From the NCBI RefSeq assembly GCF_006539825.1, contig NZ_BJNT01000006.1, positions 97,016-161,015 of the forward strand: a stretch of DNA of 64,000 nt, in the 5' to 3' direction. The notes beneath the pieces were generated by a model. That model searched no databases. It had not been told where the DNA came from and saw nothing but the letters and a program-made list of their open reading frames with translations. The DNA comes from Corynebacterium variabile. GTDB taxonomy: Bacteria > Actinomycetota > Actinomycetes > Mycobacteriales > Mycobacteriaceae. Position 1 is the stretch's first letter; each line of letters begins with the position of its first letter. A program made the position numbers and the translations under genes. Positions 46,526 through 56,519 of this stretch are shown here, in pieces.

Positions 46526-46657
46526 GGTTGTAGTACCTCTTCGGGTGGGGACGGTCGATCCGTTGAACATACTGCCACAACTTCGTGACCGAACTGCAAC
46601 CTTGTGGTGACAGTCGCCGAAGCTGTGACGGGTGGTGCAGATGTGGCTGACAAGCAG

Positions 46658-46691
46658 CGGCGCCGACACCCCGTGCGGGGTGCCGGCGCCG
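46658..46691 (-). terminator. Terminator hairpin after second NlpC/P60 gene
   Basis: CGGCGCCGACACCCCG and CGGGGTGCCGGCGCCG form a 16-bp stem with one mismatch, 19 bp downstream of the stop. The two hydrolase genes therefore have separate 3' ends. Confidence 0.7.
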
Positions 46692-46709
46692 GGCCGGAAC
46701 TACGCGGTA

Positions 46710-47303
46710 CTAGAAGCGGACGGCGTTGTTGATCGGCATGTAGTTGATGTCGTTGACCTGGACCGGGGTGCCCTCGTTCACGGCGTGGACGATCTTGCCG
46801 TCGCCGATGTAGATCGCGACGTGGGAGGCGCCGGAGTAGTACGAGATGATGTCGCCGGGCTGCAGGGCGTTCAGGGAGACCGGGGTTCCACCGGAGGCCT
46901 GGGCACCGGAGGTGCGCGGGATGGACTTGCCGACCTGGTTGTAGGCCCAGGAGGTCAGACCGGAGCAGTCGAAGGAGCTCGGGCCGGTAGCGCCCCACAC
47001 GTAGGGCGCACCCTGCTTGGACGTCGCGGCGTCGGCGATCTTCTGACCGGTGGAGGTCGGGGCGGCGGAGGCCACGGCCGACTCGGCGGCGGCGGCAGCT
47101 CCGGTGAAGGCGCTCGTGTCCACGTAGTTGCCGGCAGCATCCAGAACCTCGTTCGGGACGTCGACGGAGAAGTCGGTGCCGGGAACCTGGACGGGGGCAG
47201 CCTGGGCGGTCGCAGGCAGTGCGACAGCGGCGCCGACGCCGATCGCAGCCGCGGCCACGATGTTGCGCCGGGAGGAACCGTTCTTCAGACTGTGCTTACC
47301 CAT
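46710..47303 (-). CDS. Secreted NlpC/P60 hydrolase, short
   Basis: Encodes 197 residues. Signal peptide: basic KHSLKNGSSRR, hydrophobic core, cleavage after AQA (about 35). A short linker (about 36-85) without coiled coil is followed by the NlpC/P60 domain with Cys in FDCSGLTSWAY (about 116), His in ASHVAIYIGDG (about 164) and HAV. The domain closely resembles that of the neighbouring gene, so the pair looks like a tandem duplication with different N-terminal parts. Likely a cell-wall endopeptidase for daughter-cell separation. Confidence 0.88.
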   Translation of the reverse strand: MGKHSLKNGSSRRNIVAAAAIGVGAAVALPATAQAAPVQVPGTDFSVDVPNEVLDAAGNYVDTSAFTGAAAAAESAVASAAPTSTGQKIADAATSKQGAPYVWGATGPSSFDCSGLTSWAYNQVGKSIPRTSGAQASGGTPVSLNALQPGDIISYYSGASHVAIYIGDGKIVHAVNEGTPVQVNDINYMPINNAVRF

Positions 47304-47593
47304 AGGAGGAAATTGCCTTTCGAGATCGTTGTGGGGACGCTCTTCGTGCCGCGCCCCTCAAGGTCACGAAGAGATTACGAAACGATCACGCTCCGTGTCC
47401 AGTGGGCGGGTTGCATTTTCTCGCTCGCGGCGCCGTTATACCACCGTGATCAATGACGGGTAGAGGTATCACTACAACTGGTGAAGCGCAGAAGATCACG
47501 GTTCGATAACGCCGCGACCAGCACAAATGGCGCGCCCGCCCGGGGCTGGGACCCCTGAGATGCGGGTCACATCAACTACCCTTGTCGACGTCA

Positions 47594-47609
47594 TGTGATC
47601 CTGGTCACA
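47594..47609. promoter_or_regulatory. GlxR/CRP-type binding site
   Basis: TGTGATCCTGGTCACA has both perfect half-sites TGTGA and TCACA with a 6-bp spacer, the symmetry of the corynebacterial GlxR consensus. It lies about 130 bp upstream of the exonuclease start and about 290 bp upstream of the hydrolase start. Confidence 0.7.
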
Positions 47610-47724
47610 CAATGCCGTCCGGCGACGGTGCACAACCGACGACGACCTCTCCAGTCACAACAATCACAGGCTTTAGCGTCGCGCCGGAGTCCCTGCAGCC
47701 TCGTCCGACGTCGCGGCCCACCGC

Positions 47725-47730
47725 TACAAT
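47725..47730 (+). promoter_or_regulatory. Candidate -10 of DnaQ-like gene
   Basis: TACAAT, 8 nt before the ATG at 47739; no Shine-Dalgarno, probable leaderless mRNA. Confidence 0.5.
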
Positions 47731-47738
47731 GAAGCCTC

Positions 47739-48299
47739 ATGAACCCACGCTCCGCGCACGACGAGCTCAGGCAGAGCCTCCGCCGGAGCCTCCGGGACTG
47801 TGTCGTCGTGGACTGCGAGACCACGGGCCTGGACCCCGACAACGATCGGATCATTGAGGTCGCCGCCCTCCGCGTACGCGAGGGACGTCCCGTCGCCCTG
47901 TTCCACCGGGTGGTGGATCCGGGGCGCTCCCTCCCCGGGTTCATCACCTCCCTCACCGGACTGACCGACCAGCAGGTGCGACAGGCACCGCCGGTAGCCG
48001 ACATCCTCGGGGATCTCTCCGCCTTTCTCGCCCACGACACGGTCGTGGGCCACAACGTCGGCTTCGATCTCGCTTTCATCGATGCTGAGATCACGACGAC
48101 GCACAGCACGCCTCGTGCGGCGTCTCTCTCCTTATGTACCGCAGAGTCCGCCCGAGCACTTGTCCCCCGCTCCCGTGTGGGCCGCTACCGTCTCAACACC
48201 CTCGCGGAAGCCTTCGACCTCGACCACCGACCCTCACACCGCACGGTATCTGATGTTCTGGCGACGCTCGATCTTCTCCACTATCTCTCCGGCGTCTAA
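47739..48299 (+). CDS. DnaQ-like DEDDh 3'-5' exonuclease
   Basis: Encodes 186 residues. Exonuclease domain alone: VVVDCETTGLD (Asp/Glu of Exo I, about 26-36), GHNVGFDLAF (Exo II Asp, about 104-113) and HRTVSDVLATLDLL (Exo III His-5-Asp, about 166-179). Could proofread DNA or degrade RNA. In M. tuberculosis the gene at this position, Rv2191, is a longer protein with an additional UvrC-like part; here only the exonuclease part exists. No signal peptide. Followed by a 222-bp gap and the qcrB terminator. Confidence 0.88.
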   Translation: MNPRSAHDELRQSLRRSLRDCVVVDCETTGLDPDNDRIIEVAALRVREGRPVALFHRVVDPGRSLPGFITSLTGLTDQQVRQAPPVADILGDLSAFLAHDTVVGHNVGFDLAFIDAEITTTHSTPRAASLSLCTAESARALVPRSRVGRYRLNTLAEAFDLDHRPSHRTVSDVLATLDLLHYLSGV

Positions 48300-48453
48300 G
48301 AGGCAGAGCAGGCGGACGCCTCACTCTGGACGCGCTCCTCTCCCCGGCAGCCGGCGGCTGACAGCCGTACACCATCGTGACGGATCGGCGCCGTCCAGAC
48401 AATGAAGAGATCTGATCTGTCACAGTTGTGTACAGATACCCCCGTACAACACA

Positions 48454-48492
48454 GGACCCCGGGCCCACCGTGTGACGGTGGACCCGGGGTCC
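48454..48492 (-). terminator. Terminator of the ctaE-qcrCAB operon
   Basis: GGACCCCGGGCCCACCGT and ACGGTGGACCCGGGGTCC form an 18-bp stem with one mismatch and a 3-nt loop, 30 bp after the qcrB stop. It may also stop transcription coming from the plus-strand exonuclease gene. Confidence 0.8.
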
Positions 48493-48521
48493 GGTGTATG
48501 ACGGGTGAAGCTCAGTGGCTT

Positions 48522-50168
48522 CTAGGGGTTGGAGTGACCCTTGTCCTCGAGAGCGGCGCGGTTGGCTTCATTGAGCCGACGCAGCATCTCGATCTTCTCG
48601 TGCTCGTTGGCTTCCTCGATCTCGGAGACCTTCGAGACGATGTCCTCCGGGTCCGGGCGGAAGAATCCACCGCGGCCGGGCTGACCGGCGAAACCGAGCT
48701 GGTTGAGCTTGGTCGGCACCTGGGCGCCGGCGTACTCCAGCGGGATCGGGTGACCGTGCTCGTCCACCGGGCCGATGGGCTGGTGGACCTCGATGAAGCC
48801 GCCGTTCGGGAGCTGACGGATGGTGCCGGTCTCGATACCGTGCTCCAGCACCGCCCGGTCGTTGCGCTGGAGACCCAGGCAGATCCGGTAGGTGACGAAG
48901 TAGGCGATCGGAGGCAGCACCAGGAAACCGATGCGACCGATCCAGGTCATGGCGTTCAGCGAGATCTGGAAGTGCAGGGCGAAGAGGTCGTTACCACCCG
49001 AGAGGGTCAGCACGAAGTACGCCATCATGGCCATGACTCCGAGGGAGGTGCGGACCGGCACATCGCGCGGACGCTGCAGCAGGTTGTGGTGCGCGTTGTC
49101 CTTGGTGAAGTGCTGCTCAATCCAGGGGTAGGCGAACAGCAGGACCACCAGGAGACCCAGCAGCAGTGCGACCCAGAAGACGCCCGGGATCGTGTAGTTG
49201 CCGAGATAGAGCTCCCACGCCGGCATGATACGTGCCGCACCGTCAGTCCAGAGCATGTAGATATCGGGCTGGGAACCGGCGGAGACCTGCGACGGGTTGT
49301 ACGGACCCAGGTTCCAGATCGAGTTGATCTGGAACAGGCCGGCCATCAGCGCGATGACACCGAAGGTGATGATGCCGAAGGCCGCGGAGTGGACCGCGAA
49401 CACCGGGAGGATGCGGACACCGACGACGTTGCGCTCGGTACGGCCGGCACCCGGGAACTGGGTGTGCTTCTGGTACCAGACCAGGGCCAGGTGAGCGGCG
49501 ATCAGCGCCAGCAGGATCGCCGGGATCAGGAGCACGTGGGCGATGTACAGACGCGGGATGATGATGTCCCCCGGGAAGTCACCGGCGAACATGATCCAGT
49601 GCAGCCAGGTACCGACGATCGGCAGACCGACGACGATGGCAGACATGATGCGCAGACCCACACCGGAGAGCAGGTCGTCCGGCAGGGAGTAGCCCATGAA
49701 GCCCTCAGCGACGGACAGCAGCAGCAGGACGCAACCGATGACCCAGTTCGCCTCGCGCGGCTTGCGGAACGCACCCGTGAAGAAGATGCGCAGCATGTGG
49801 ACCACGATGGAGACCGCGAACAGCAGGGCCGCCCAGTGGTGGACCTGGCGGATGAACAGACCGCCGCGCACCTCGAAGGAGATGTTCAGGGCTGTCTCGT
49901 AGGCACGGGACATCTCGACACCGTTGAGCGGAGCGTAGGCACCGTCGTAGATGACCTTCGACAGCGAGGGGTCGAAGAACAGGGTGAGGTAGACACCCGA
50001 GAGAAGAAGGATGATGAAGGAGTACAGCGCGATCTCGCCGAGCATGAAGGACCAGTGGCTCGGGAAGACCTTGTTGATCTGCCGACGGATACCGGCGGCC
50101 ATGGTGTACCGCTGGTCCATGTTGTCGGCAGCCATCGCCATGTGTGACGGCTTCGTGGATGTGCTCAT
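48522..50168 (-). CDS. qcrB: Cytochrome bc1 complex cytochrome b subunit
   Basis: Encodes 548 residues. Membrane subunit with hemes bL and bH that oxidises menaquinol. Landmarks: [25 protein letters not shown] with heme-ligating His, [11 protein letters not shown], and PPxxxF-type QP region. C-terminal extension beyond about residue 410 is characteristic of actinobacterial QcrB. The ATG shares ATGA with the qcrA stop. Part of the bc1-aa3 supercomplex, target of Q203-type inhibitors in mycobacteria. Confidence 0.97.
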   Translation of the reverse strand: MSTSTKPSHMAMAADNMDQRYTMAAGIRRQINKVFPSHWSFMLGEIALYSFIILLLSGVYLTLFFDPSLSKVIYDGAYAPLNGVEMSRAYETALNISFEVRGGLFIRQVHHWAALLFAVSIVVHMLRIFFTGAFRKPREANWVIGCVLLLLSVAEGFMGYSLPDDLLSGVGLRIMSAIVVGLPIVGTWLHWIMFAGDFPGDIIIPRLYIAHVLLIPAILLALIAAHLALVWYQKHTQFPGAGRTERNVVGVRILPVFAVHSAAFGIITFGVIALMAGLFQINSIWNLGPYNPSQVSAGSQPDIYMLWTDGAARIMPAWELYLGNYTIPGVFWVALLLGLLVVLLFAYPWIEQHFTKDNAHHNLLQRPRDVPVRTSLGVMAMMAYFVLTLSGGNDLFALHFQISLNAMTWIGRIGFLVLPPIAYFVTYRICLGLQRNDRAVLEHGIETGTIRQLPNGGFIEVHQPIGPVDEHGHPIPLEYAGAQVPTKLNQLGFAGQPGRGGFFRPDPEDIVSKVSEIEEANEHEKIEMLRRLNEANRAALEDKGHSNP

Positions 50169-51370
50169 GACTTACGCTCCCAGAATGCCGGGCCGACCGG
50201 CTCAATGAAGTTGTGCTCGGCGTAGAGGTAACCGTCCGCGTCGACGTTGATCGACAGCTCCGGCAGAGCACGGGCTGCAGGACCGAACACCGGCTTACCC
50301 CAGTGGAGTGCATCGAACTGGGACTGGTGGCACGGGCAGAGAATGCGGTTCGTCTGCTGCTCGTACAGGGACGTCGGGCAACCGATGTGGGTACAGATCT
50401 TGGAGTAGGCGTAGTAGTCGCCGTAGTGGAAGTCCTCCTGGCCGTCGCGCTGGACAGCCTTGACGGCGTCCTCGTGGCGGAGGCGGATCAGCATGACCGC
50501 GTTACGCGGGCCGTGCACGGAGTGCATGTGCTCCTCGTAGACGTCCTTGTTCGAATCGTACTTCTCGCCGTCGTTCACCATCTCCTCCGAGAGGGGGAAC
50601 ACGGTCTCCATGGCGCCGGCGTCAAGGTCCTCGGGTCGGACGCGCACCAGGCGATTGACGCCCTGGGTGGTGTAGTGGCCGTTGTGCTCCTCGGCGATGG
50701 CCGCGGTATCGCGACCGAGGTAGACCTTCTCGCCCTCATCGACGAGGGTCCAGCCGGTGGTCCACAGCGTGCCGTCACCCTGGATGCCCATGGCCTTGGG
50801 CTTCCACGGGTTCTTGATGATGCCGCCCAGCGGGAGGACGACAGCCAGACCCATGAGGGCGGCACCGGTGCCGGCGAGGCCCATCATGACCTTGCGACGG
50901 CCGAGGGTGGAGGTCTTCCAGGCATCGTTCAGCAGAGCGGTGATCGTCTTTCGGTCGACCTCTTCAGAGGGGCCGTCGTGACGGGTCTGGACCGAGATCT
51001 CCTCGGGAACGAACTTCTTGGAGAACTGGACCGCGCCCACACCGAGGCAGATGATCGAGAGGCCGGCGGTGGCGCCCAGCAGCGGGGTGTACAGGGTGTA
51101 CATCCACAGGCCGTCCTCCTCGAGGTGCTTGTACTGCCACGGCCAGAAGAGGTAGACCGCCACGAAGGCGATGCCCAGGACCACGGACAGTGCGAACCAC
51201 ACGTTGATGCCGAAGGCTGCACGCTTCTCCGCCGGGTCGTTCTCGACCGGGAAACGCTCCTTGCGGTAGGCGACGGTGACGCCGTCAAGCTCGGTACCGA
51301 GGCGGGCGAGCTCTTCGTCGCTCATCGCCGCGAGCTCGTCCGAGGAGTAGCTGCTCTTGATTTCACTCAT
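50165..51370 (-). CDS. qcrA: Rieske iron-sulfur subunit of bc1 complex
   Basis: Encodes 401 residues from ATG 51370, which overlaps the qcrC stop (ATGA). Carries the 2Fe-2S cluster that moves electrons from menaquinol to cytochrome cc. Three membrane helices in the first 210 residues (about 55-75, 95-115, 180-200), as in actinobacterial QcrA. Cluster ligands in CTHIGC and CPCHQS (about residues 335-360). Acidic N-terminus. Confidence 0.96.
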   Translation of the reverse strand: MSEIKSSYSSDELAAMSDEELARLGTELDGVTVAYRKERFPVENDPAEKRAAFGINVWFALSVVLGIAFVAVYLFWPWQYKHLEEDGLWMYTLYTPLLGATAGLSIICLGVGAVQFSKKFVPEEISVQTRHDGPSEEVDRKTITALLNDAWKTSTLGRRKVMMGLAGTGAALMGLAVVLPLGGIIKNPWKPKAMGIQGDGTLWTTGWTLVDEGEKVYLGRDTAAIAEEHNGHYTTQGVNRLVRVRPEDLDAGAMETVFPLSEEMVNDGEKYDSNKDVYEEHMHSVHGPRNAVMLIRLRHEDAVKAVQRDGQEDFHYGDYYAYSKICTHIGCPTSLYEQQTNRILCPCHQSQFDALHWGKPVFGPAARALPELSINVDADGYLYAEHNFIEPVGPAFWERKS

Positions 51371-52275
51371 GACCGGGTTCCAATCCACATAGCTCCGCCG
51401 ATGAGCACGACGATGCCGACGATCCACATCAGCATGCCCTCGGTCACCGGGCCGACGCCGCCGAGACCGTAACCGCCCTGGGCCGGGGTCTCCTTCGCGG
51501 ACTTGATGTACGCGATGATGTCCTTCTTCTCGTCAGCGGTGAGCTGGCGGTCGGAGAACTTCGGCATGTTCTGGGGGCCGGTGAGCATGGCCTGGTAGAT
51601 CTCCTGCTCATTGGCATTGTCCAGGACCGGCGCGTACTTACCACCGGACAGGGCGCCACCACGACCGGTGAAGTTGTGGCAGGACGCACAGTTCAGGCGG
51701 AAGAGATCGGAACCACGCGCGACGTCGGCGGGATCGATCTTGCCGTTGTCGTTGTTGGCACCGCGCAGGGACTCCATGGCGATCGCGCCATCGGAGTCCT
51801 TCACGATGCCCGGGCCGCCACCGTTGGCGTTGACGTAGGCCGCCAGCGCCAAGGTCTGCTGCTCGTTGAAGCGGGCGTCCTTGCGCTCGGCCTGGGCCTC
51901 GTTGCGCTTCATCGGCATACGGCCGGAGTGGACCTGGAAGTACACGGCACCTTCACCGACGCCGACCAGGGACGGACCGCGGTCCTGGACACCCTGGAGG
52001 TTGGCGCCGTGGCAGGTGATACAGGCGACCTCGTAGATCTCCTTGCCCTGGCTGATCAGGGACTCGGCGTCGACATCGGCCGTCGCCTCCTGAGCATCGG
52101 GGGTCACTGCCTGGGCGATCAGTCCTGCACCGGAGAGGCCGAGCACGAGCGCGAGCGCTCCGGCAGCGGTCCGGCGCAGCTTACGCCGCGAGCGGCGCGT
52201 CCTGCGTGTTGTGGATGCCTCAGGGGAGCTAGTCACGGGCTGCTCCCCCTCGGTCATGCTGTGGTTGGTATCCAT
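51367..52275 (-). CDS. qcrC: Diheme cytochrome c subunit of bc1 complex
   Basis: Encodes 302 residues. Two heme c motifs, CITCH (about residue 84) and CASCH (about 185), each in a cytochrome c domain; one N-terminal helix (about 38-58) and one near the C-terminus (about 278-298) anchor it. It replaces soluble cytochrome c and hands electrons directly to CtaC. N-terminal 35 residues are Arg-rich. ATG 52275 with AAGGGA 6 nt upstream. Confidence 0.96.
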   Translation of the reverse strand: MDTNHSMTEGEQPVTSSPEASTTRRTRRSRRKLRRTAAGALALVLGLSGAGLIAQAVTPDAQEATADVDAESLISQGKEIYEVACITCHGANLQGVQDRGPSLVGVGEGAVYFQVHSGRMPMKRNEAQAERKDARFNEQQTLALAAYVNANGGGPGIVKDSDGAIAMESLRGANNDNGKIDPADVARGSDLFRLNCASCHNFTGRGGALSGGKYAPVLDNANEQEIYQAMLTGPQNMPKFSDRQLTADEKKDIIAYIKSAKETPAQGGYGLGGVGPVTEGMLMWIVGIVVLIGGAMWIGTRS

Positions 52276-52347
52276 CTTGTTCCCTTAACTCGTCATACGG
52301 AATGCGATGGGCTTAACGGCCGAGCGTCACACATCGGCCCGTTCGGC

Positions 52348-52959
52348 CTACTGGATGAAGTAAATCGTGATCCACAGGCCGATCCACACGACGTCGACGA
52401 AGTGCCAGTAGTACGACACAACGACGGCTGCGGTGGCCTGGGCCGGGGTGAACTTCGACTTCGCGGTGCGGAGGAGCACCACGACAAACGCGAGCACGCC
52501 GGCGAGGACGTGTGCGCCGTGGAAGCCGGTGGTGATGAAGAACACCGACCCGTAGACGCTGCTCGAGATCGTCGTCCCGTGCTCCACGAGGTGGATGTAC
52601 TCGTACGCCTGGCCGATCAGGAAGATGGCACCCAGCACAATGGTGAGTGCGTACCACTTCCGGAGGCCGAAGACGTCTCCACGCTCGGCGGCGAACACGC
52701 CCCACTGGGCCGTGAACGACGACGACACCAGGATCACGGTGATACCGAGTGCGAAGGGCACGTTCAGCTCTGTCGGATGAGACGGCCAGTCACCACCCGA
52801 GTTCGCCTTAGACACGAAGTACATCGCGAAGAGCCCCGCGAAGAACATCAATTCCTGCGACAGGAACACAATCGTGCCGACGCTGACCATGTTCGGTCGG
52901 TTCAGCGTCGCAACACGTTGTGGTGCTGCCATACCTTGGTTTCCAACTGCGCTCGTCAC
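52348..52959 (-). CDS. ctaE: Cytochrome c oxidase subunit III
   Basis: Encodes 203 residues from GTG 52959 ([14 protein letters not shown]), matching other corynebacterial CtaE N-termini; longer readings through the noncoding region are spurious. Five membrane helices. Landmarks: [44 protein letters not shown] and [10 protein letters not shown]. No RBS before the GTG, but CATAAT ends 7-8 nt upstream, so the mRNA may be leaderless. First gene of ctaE-qcrCAB; 72 bp to qcrC. Confidence 0.95.
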   Translation of the reverse strand: MTSAVGNQGMAAPQRVATLNRPNMVSVGTIVFLSQELMFFAGLFAMYFVSKANSGGDWPSHPTELNVPFALGITVILVSSSFTAQWGVFAAERGDVFGLRKWYALTIVLGAIFLIGQAYEYIHLVEHGTTISSSVYGSVFFITTGFHGAHVLAGVLAFVVVLLRTAKSKFTPAQATAAVVVSYYWHFVDVVWIGLWITIYFIQ

Positions 52960-53398
52960 GTCCACAATTATGACGTGTGCGACCCCCGTAGTCGATTCGC
53001 GACCCCCCTTAAAGCGGAGGTTTCTGAAAACCTGCAGGTCAGGAATCGATATTTCCTGGGAACTCACCACAAACGGGGTTAGGCGGGAACTTTTCGATGA
53101 CGCCGTCCGACGCATTGTGTCCCCGCAGGTGAGAGCCTCCTCGCCCCCTGAATGCCGGGCCCGGGAGAAGCCCCAGCTAATCCGAACCACCCCCGGAAGA
53201 GGGTGGCTGGAACCTGCCCCTGCCGCACTCCCTGCAGCATCTCCCGAAGATACTATCCGATGCCACTGCAGATGTCCGACTCCCACGCGCAACCACTCCC
53301 CCGACAAGGGCATAGACTGGCCCGGTGCACTGTCTGGCGTGCACGCGACAACAACCACCACAACCACCTGACACCGGTCAGGAGAAGAGAGAGACCTG
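52960..53398. other. 439-bp divergent gap, ctaE / trpD
   Basis: No gene seen. Holds the ctaE start region (CATAAT at about 52967-52972, minus strand), a TAGACT -10 for trpD (53313-53318) and the structured trpD leader. The middle (53100-53300) shows nothing further. Confidence 0.5.
53325..53382 (+). promoter_or_regulatory. Structured trpD 5' leader
   Basis: Downstream of a TAGACT -10 (53313-53318) come two hairpins: GTGCAC (53325-53330) with GTGCAC (53339-53344), and CCTGAC (53367-53372) with GTCAGG (53377-53382). The second includes the AGG of the AGGAG sequence that precedes the ATG. No Trp-rich leader peptide was seen. Regulation is inferred, not shown. Confidence 0.4.
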
Positions 53399-54496
53399 AT
53401 GGCTACTCCGGCCCACAGTCCGGACCACGTTCCCGCCCTCGGACAGGACAAGCTGCCCGCCAGCTACTTCACCTGGCCCGGCGTCCTCGACCGCATCGGT
53501 CGCCACGAGGAGCTCAGTGAGTCCCAGGTCGCGTGGGCTGTCAGCCGGATCATGGCCGGTGAGGCCACCGACTCCCAGATCGCCGCGTTCTCCTACGGCC
53601 TGCGGGTCAAGGGCATCAGCGCCGCCGAGCTCTCGTCCGCAGCGAACACCATGCGCGAGTTCGCGACACCTGTGGACTTCAGTGACATCGCCGAGGCCGT
53701 CGACATTGTCGGTACCGGCGGGGACGGGCACCACACCGTCAACATCTCCACGATGGCGTCCTTCGTCGTCGCCGCGGCCGGCGTGACCGTCGTCAAACAC
53801 GGCAACCGCGCCGCGTCCTCTCTGTGTGGTGGAGCAGACGTCCTGGAGGCCCTGGGGTTCGATATCGAACGCGACCCCGAGACCATCCACGCCGATGCGC
53901 TGCGCACCCACTTCGCCTTCATGTTCGCGAAGACCTACCACCCGGCGATGCGTTTCGCCGGTCCCGTGCGTTCCGAGCTCGGTGTCCCCACGCTGTTCAA
54001 TCTCCTGGGCCCGATGACCAACCCGGCCACGCCGAAGTACGCCGTCGTCGGCTGTGCCTTCCGAGACATGATGCCGATCATGGGCGGTGCTTTCGCCCAC
54101 CAGGGCGTCCGCGCGCTCATCGTCCGGGGCCTCGACGGTATGGACGAGATCAGCGTCAGCGCCCCGACCGAGGTCGTCACTGTCGACAGTGAGGGACGTA
54201 CCGGGGAGTTCACCATCAACCCGCGTACCTACGGGCTCGACATCTACGAGGAGGACGCCCTGCGTGGCGGCGACCCCGAGTTCAACGCGGACATTGCCCG
54301 CCGTCTCATGGCAGGGGAGCTTGAGGGCGCGGTCAAGGACGCCGTCCTGATCAACGCAGCCGCCGCGCTGGCCGTGGTCAAAGGCTGGGAGGATTCGGAT
54401 CTGCGCACCGTCCTCACCGAACAGGTCGCCGTGGCCCGTGAGGTCCTGGAGTCCGGCAAGGCGAAGCAGGCCATGGATCTCATCGTCAACGGCTGA
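53399..54496 (+). CDS. trpD: Anthranilate phosphoribosyltransferase
   Basis: Encodes 365 residues. Joins anthranilate to PRPP in tryptophan synthesis. Landmarks: [24 protein letters not shown] in the helical domain (around 42-65), GTGGDG PRPP loop (about 106-111), KHGNRAASS (about 135-143), and a C-terminal Asp/Glu metal region. It stands alone beside ctaE, as in M. tuberculosis (Rv2192c), not in a trp operon. Hairpin in the leader may affect translation. Ends at a strong bidirectional terminator shared with ctaF. Confidence 0.95.
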   Translation: MATPAHSPDHVPALGQDKLPASYFTWPGVLDRIGRHEELSESQVAWAVSRIMAGEATDSQIAAFSYGLRVKGISAAELSSAANTMREFATPVDFSDIAEAVDIVGTGGDGHHTVNISTMASFVVAAAGVTVVKHGNRAASSLCGGADVLEALGFDIERDPETIHADALRTHFAFMFAKTYHPAMRFAGPVRSELGVPTLFNLLGPMTNPATPKYAVVGCAFRDMMPIMGGAFAHQGVRALIVRGLDGMDEISVSAPTEVVTVDSEGRTGEFTINPRTYGLDIYEEDALRGGDPEFNADIARRLMAGELEGAVKDAVLINAAAALAVVKGWEDSDLRTVLTEQVAVAREVLESGKAKQAMDLIVNG

Positions 54497-54534
54497 GCCG
54501 GTAGGGCCGGCCCCCGCCCGTATCCGGACACAGA

Positions 54535-54573
54535 ACAGCGCCCGGCCCACCGTTTCGGTGGGCCGGGCGCTGT
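54535..54573. terminator. Bidirectional terminator between trpD and ctaF
   Basis: ACAGCGCCCGGCCCACCG and its exact complement form an 18-bp stem with a TTT loop, between two convergent genes. Confidence 0.9.
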
Positions 54574-54597
54574 CTTTCACGACCGGGTGGTGCTTCC

Positions 54598-55029
54598 CTA
54601 GTCCTTCTCGGGGGGAAGACCGTACTGCAGGTTGAGCATGATGGTCGACCAGACCAGCATCACGGCACCCAGCAGGATCAACCAGATGTGGAAGAAGGCG
54701 ATGCCGTAGCCCATGAGCATGATGGCGAAGGCCATCAGGAAAGGCCAGCCGGAGCTCGCGGAGAAGAAGCCGAGCACGCCGGCGCCGTCCTCGATCTCGG
54801 CCTGCTCCCAGTCCTTCGGCTCGATGTCGGCCTTGGCGTTGGTCAGGTGGAAGTAGCCACCGAGGAAGAGGCACAGCAGGGTGGCGAGCACCAGGCCGGT
54901 ACCGCCGGCCCACTCGATGCCCTGGCCGTTACCGTTGTCGTTGAGCTTAGAGGTCGCGAAGAAGTACAGGACCGTCAAGACGACGAGGAACGCCGCCAGG
55001 CCGTACATCAACTTGGCTGTCTGCCGCAT
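54598..55029 (-). CDS. ctaF: Cytochrome c oxidase subunit IV (actinobacterial)
   Basis: Encodes 143 residues with four membrane helices (about 7-26, 43-62, 88-108, 112-132). The family is specific to actinobacterial aa3 oxidase. Landmarks: KLMYGLAAFLVVLTVLYF, LCLFLGGYFHL and GWPFLMAFAIMLMGYG. Starts 27 bp after ctaC, same operon. Confidence 0.93.
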   Translation of the reverse strand: MRQTAKLMYGLAAFLVVLTVLYFFATSKLNDNGNGQGIEWAGGTGLVLATLLCLFLGGYFHLTNAKADIEPKDWEQAEIEDGAGVLGFFSASSGWPFLMAFAIMLMGYGIAFFHIWLILLGAVMLVWSTIMLNLQYGLPPEKD

Positions 55030-55056
55030 TGTTCTCTCCTTTGGAGTTCCTGCCGC

Positions 55057-56166
55057 TTACGCGGCCTCGTCGCCGATGTAGTTGTCGCCGTCGACCGAGC
55101 GGGTGCCGGCACGGTCCGGGAGGAAGGGGCGGGTACTCGTCGCGTACGGCGCCTCATCGATCGACTTCAGCGCATCAGCGTTTGTGGCGGTCGGGTTCGA
55201 CTGGCGGAAGTCGAGGTACTCGGTGAAGGCCTCCGGGGAGACGACGCGGATCTCGAAGTTCATCATCGCGTGGTAGGTACCGCACATCTCAGCACAACGG
55301 CCGACGAAGGCACCCTCTTCCTCGATGGCGGCGATCTGGAACCGTCGCTCCTGGTGGTTCTTCTCCGGGTGCGGCATAGCGTCGCGCTTGAAGAGGAACT
55401 CCGGGACCCAGAAGGAGTGGATCACGTCGGAGGACGCGAGGTTGAACTCGATCGGGGTGTTGCTCGGCAGGACCAGGACCGGGACCTCTTCGGAGGTGCC
55501 GACGGTCTCGATCTTGTCGTAGTTGAGGTACGAGTAGTCCTCAGAGGAGCCACCGTGGATCGGACCCGCGGGCTTGTGTTCGTCGACCTCTTCGCTCGGG
55601 GCGGAGAGCAGTGCCGAGTCATCGGCCTTCTGCTGGTCCGTGCCGTCGTAGTCGGAGCCGCCGGGGGCCAGGTTGCTCTTGACCTCGCCGTAACCGAACT
55701 TCCAGTTCCACTGGTAGGCGGTGACGTCGACCGTGACCTCAGGGTTCTTGTCCAGCGCGGTGACCTCGTCCTGGGTCTGCACGGTGAAGAAGAACAGGGC
55801 CATGACGATCAGGACCGGGACGGTGGTCAGGGCCAGTTCGAGGTTGACGTTGTAGGCGGTCTGACGCGGGAACTCCCCCTTACCGGCCTTCTTGGCGCGC
55901 TTGGCGCTGTCCCGGAAGATCACGACGAACATCAGGGCCCACATGATGATGCCGATGATCCATGCGGTAACCCAGGTCCAGACCCAGAAGTTACCCATGG
56001 ACTTGGACTCAGGGGTGATGCCGTCCGGCCAGCCCATGCGCAGGGCATGGAAGAAACCGTTGTCGGGGGGAGTGGCGTCGCAGCCGGCAAGGGCCAGGGC
56101 ACCGAGTCCCAGAGCACCGGCCAGTCCCAGCTTGCGGGCCATACCGTGAACTTTTCGCTGTTCCAC
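55057..56166 (-). CDS. ctaC: Cytochrome c oxidase subunit II
   Basis: Encodes 369 residues from a GTG (MEQRKVHG). Lipoprotein signal with lipobox ALAGC (Cys about 29), two membrane helices (about 60-85 and 115-135) and an exported CuA domain. CuA ligands: His in HSFWVPEF (about 252), Cys-x3-Cys in GRCAEMCGTYH (about 292-300) and the following His and Met. An acidic insertion at about 175-215 faces QcrC in the supercomplex. The catalytic subunit gene ctaD is not in this window. Confidence 0.96.
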   Translation of the reverse strand: MEQRKVHGMARKLGLAGALGLGALALAGCDATPPDNGFFHALRMGWPDGITPESKSMGNFWVWTWVTAWIIGIIMWALMFVVIFRDSAKRAKKAGKGEFPRQTAYNVNLELALTTVPVLIVMALFFFTVQTQDEVTALDKNPEVTVDVTAYQWNWKFGYGEVKSNLAPGGSDYDGTDQQKADDSALLSAPSEEVDEHKPAGPIHGGSSEDYSYLNYDKIETVGTSEEVPVLVLPSNTPIEFNLASSDVIHSFWVPEFLFKRDAMPHPEKNHQERRFQIAAIEEEGAFVGRCAEMCGTYHAMMNFEIRVVSPEAFTEYLDFRQSNPTATNADALKSIDEAPYATSTRPFLPDRAGTRSVDGDNYIGDEAA

Positions 56167-56286
56167 GCGAGTATGCCTTCCTCAATCACACGTCGTGTTC
56201 ACCGGAAGCTGCGCGGGGTCACCTGCAGAGGACCACCCGCACTTTCCGTATCAATGAACGACAATAGTGCATGCGTTCCTGCCGTC

Positions 56287-56302
56287 CATCATCTAGGTCA
56301 CG
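56287..56302 (-). promoter_or_regulatory. Weak GlxR-like site upstream of ctaC
   Basis: CGTGACCTAGATGATG keeps the GTGA half and the central TA of the GlxR consensus but has a poor right half. GlxR control of ctaCF is known in C. glutamicum. Confidence 0.3.
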
Positions 56303-56513
56303 ATGTCGGACATACAGCGGCCCTATTCGGGGTTGACCGTACGGATACCCCTGTCCCCCACCGTCCACCCTTGGCGTCCAGCGGTACCTCCCCCGCCTGC
56401 ACCGGAAGTGCCGACTGGCATGTGGCAGGCGTGGGCCTAGTATCGTTGTTTCCCGTACCCGCGACCGGCCGGTGCGGCGTCCTCCGTGATGCTTCCCGTC
56501 CGGCCGTCTTCCC

Positions 56514-56519
56514 TATAAG
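56514..56519 (+). promoter_or_regulatory. Candidate -10 of ltsA
   Basis: TATAAG about 24 bp before the ATG; GGAG lies 16 nt upstream of the start. Confidence 0.45.

Larger units (their letters stand above)
47304..47738. other. 435-bp divergent gap, hydrolase / exonuclease
   Basis: No gene seen. Holds a GlxR/CRP-type site (47594-47609), a TACAAT -10 for the plus-strand gene (47725-47730) and TATAAC on the minus strand near 47440. I looked for the c-di-AMP (ydaO) riboswitch sometimes found before nlpC genes and did not see its conserved segments. Confidence 0.6.

Noticed and set aside
47304..47738. c-di-AMP (ydaO) riboswitch upstream of the NlpC/P60 gene
   Set aside because: Such riboswitches occur before wall hydrolase genes in actinobacteria, but the conserved segments were not found here or before the second hydrolase gene.
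53152..53520. Trp-type leader peptide before trpD
   Set aside because: Translations of the leader show no run of Trp codons and the frame runs into trpD out of phase.
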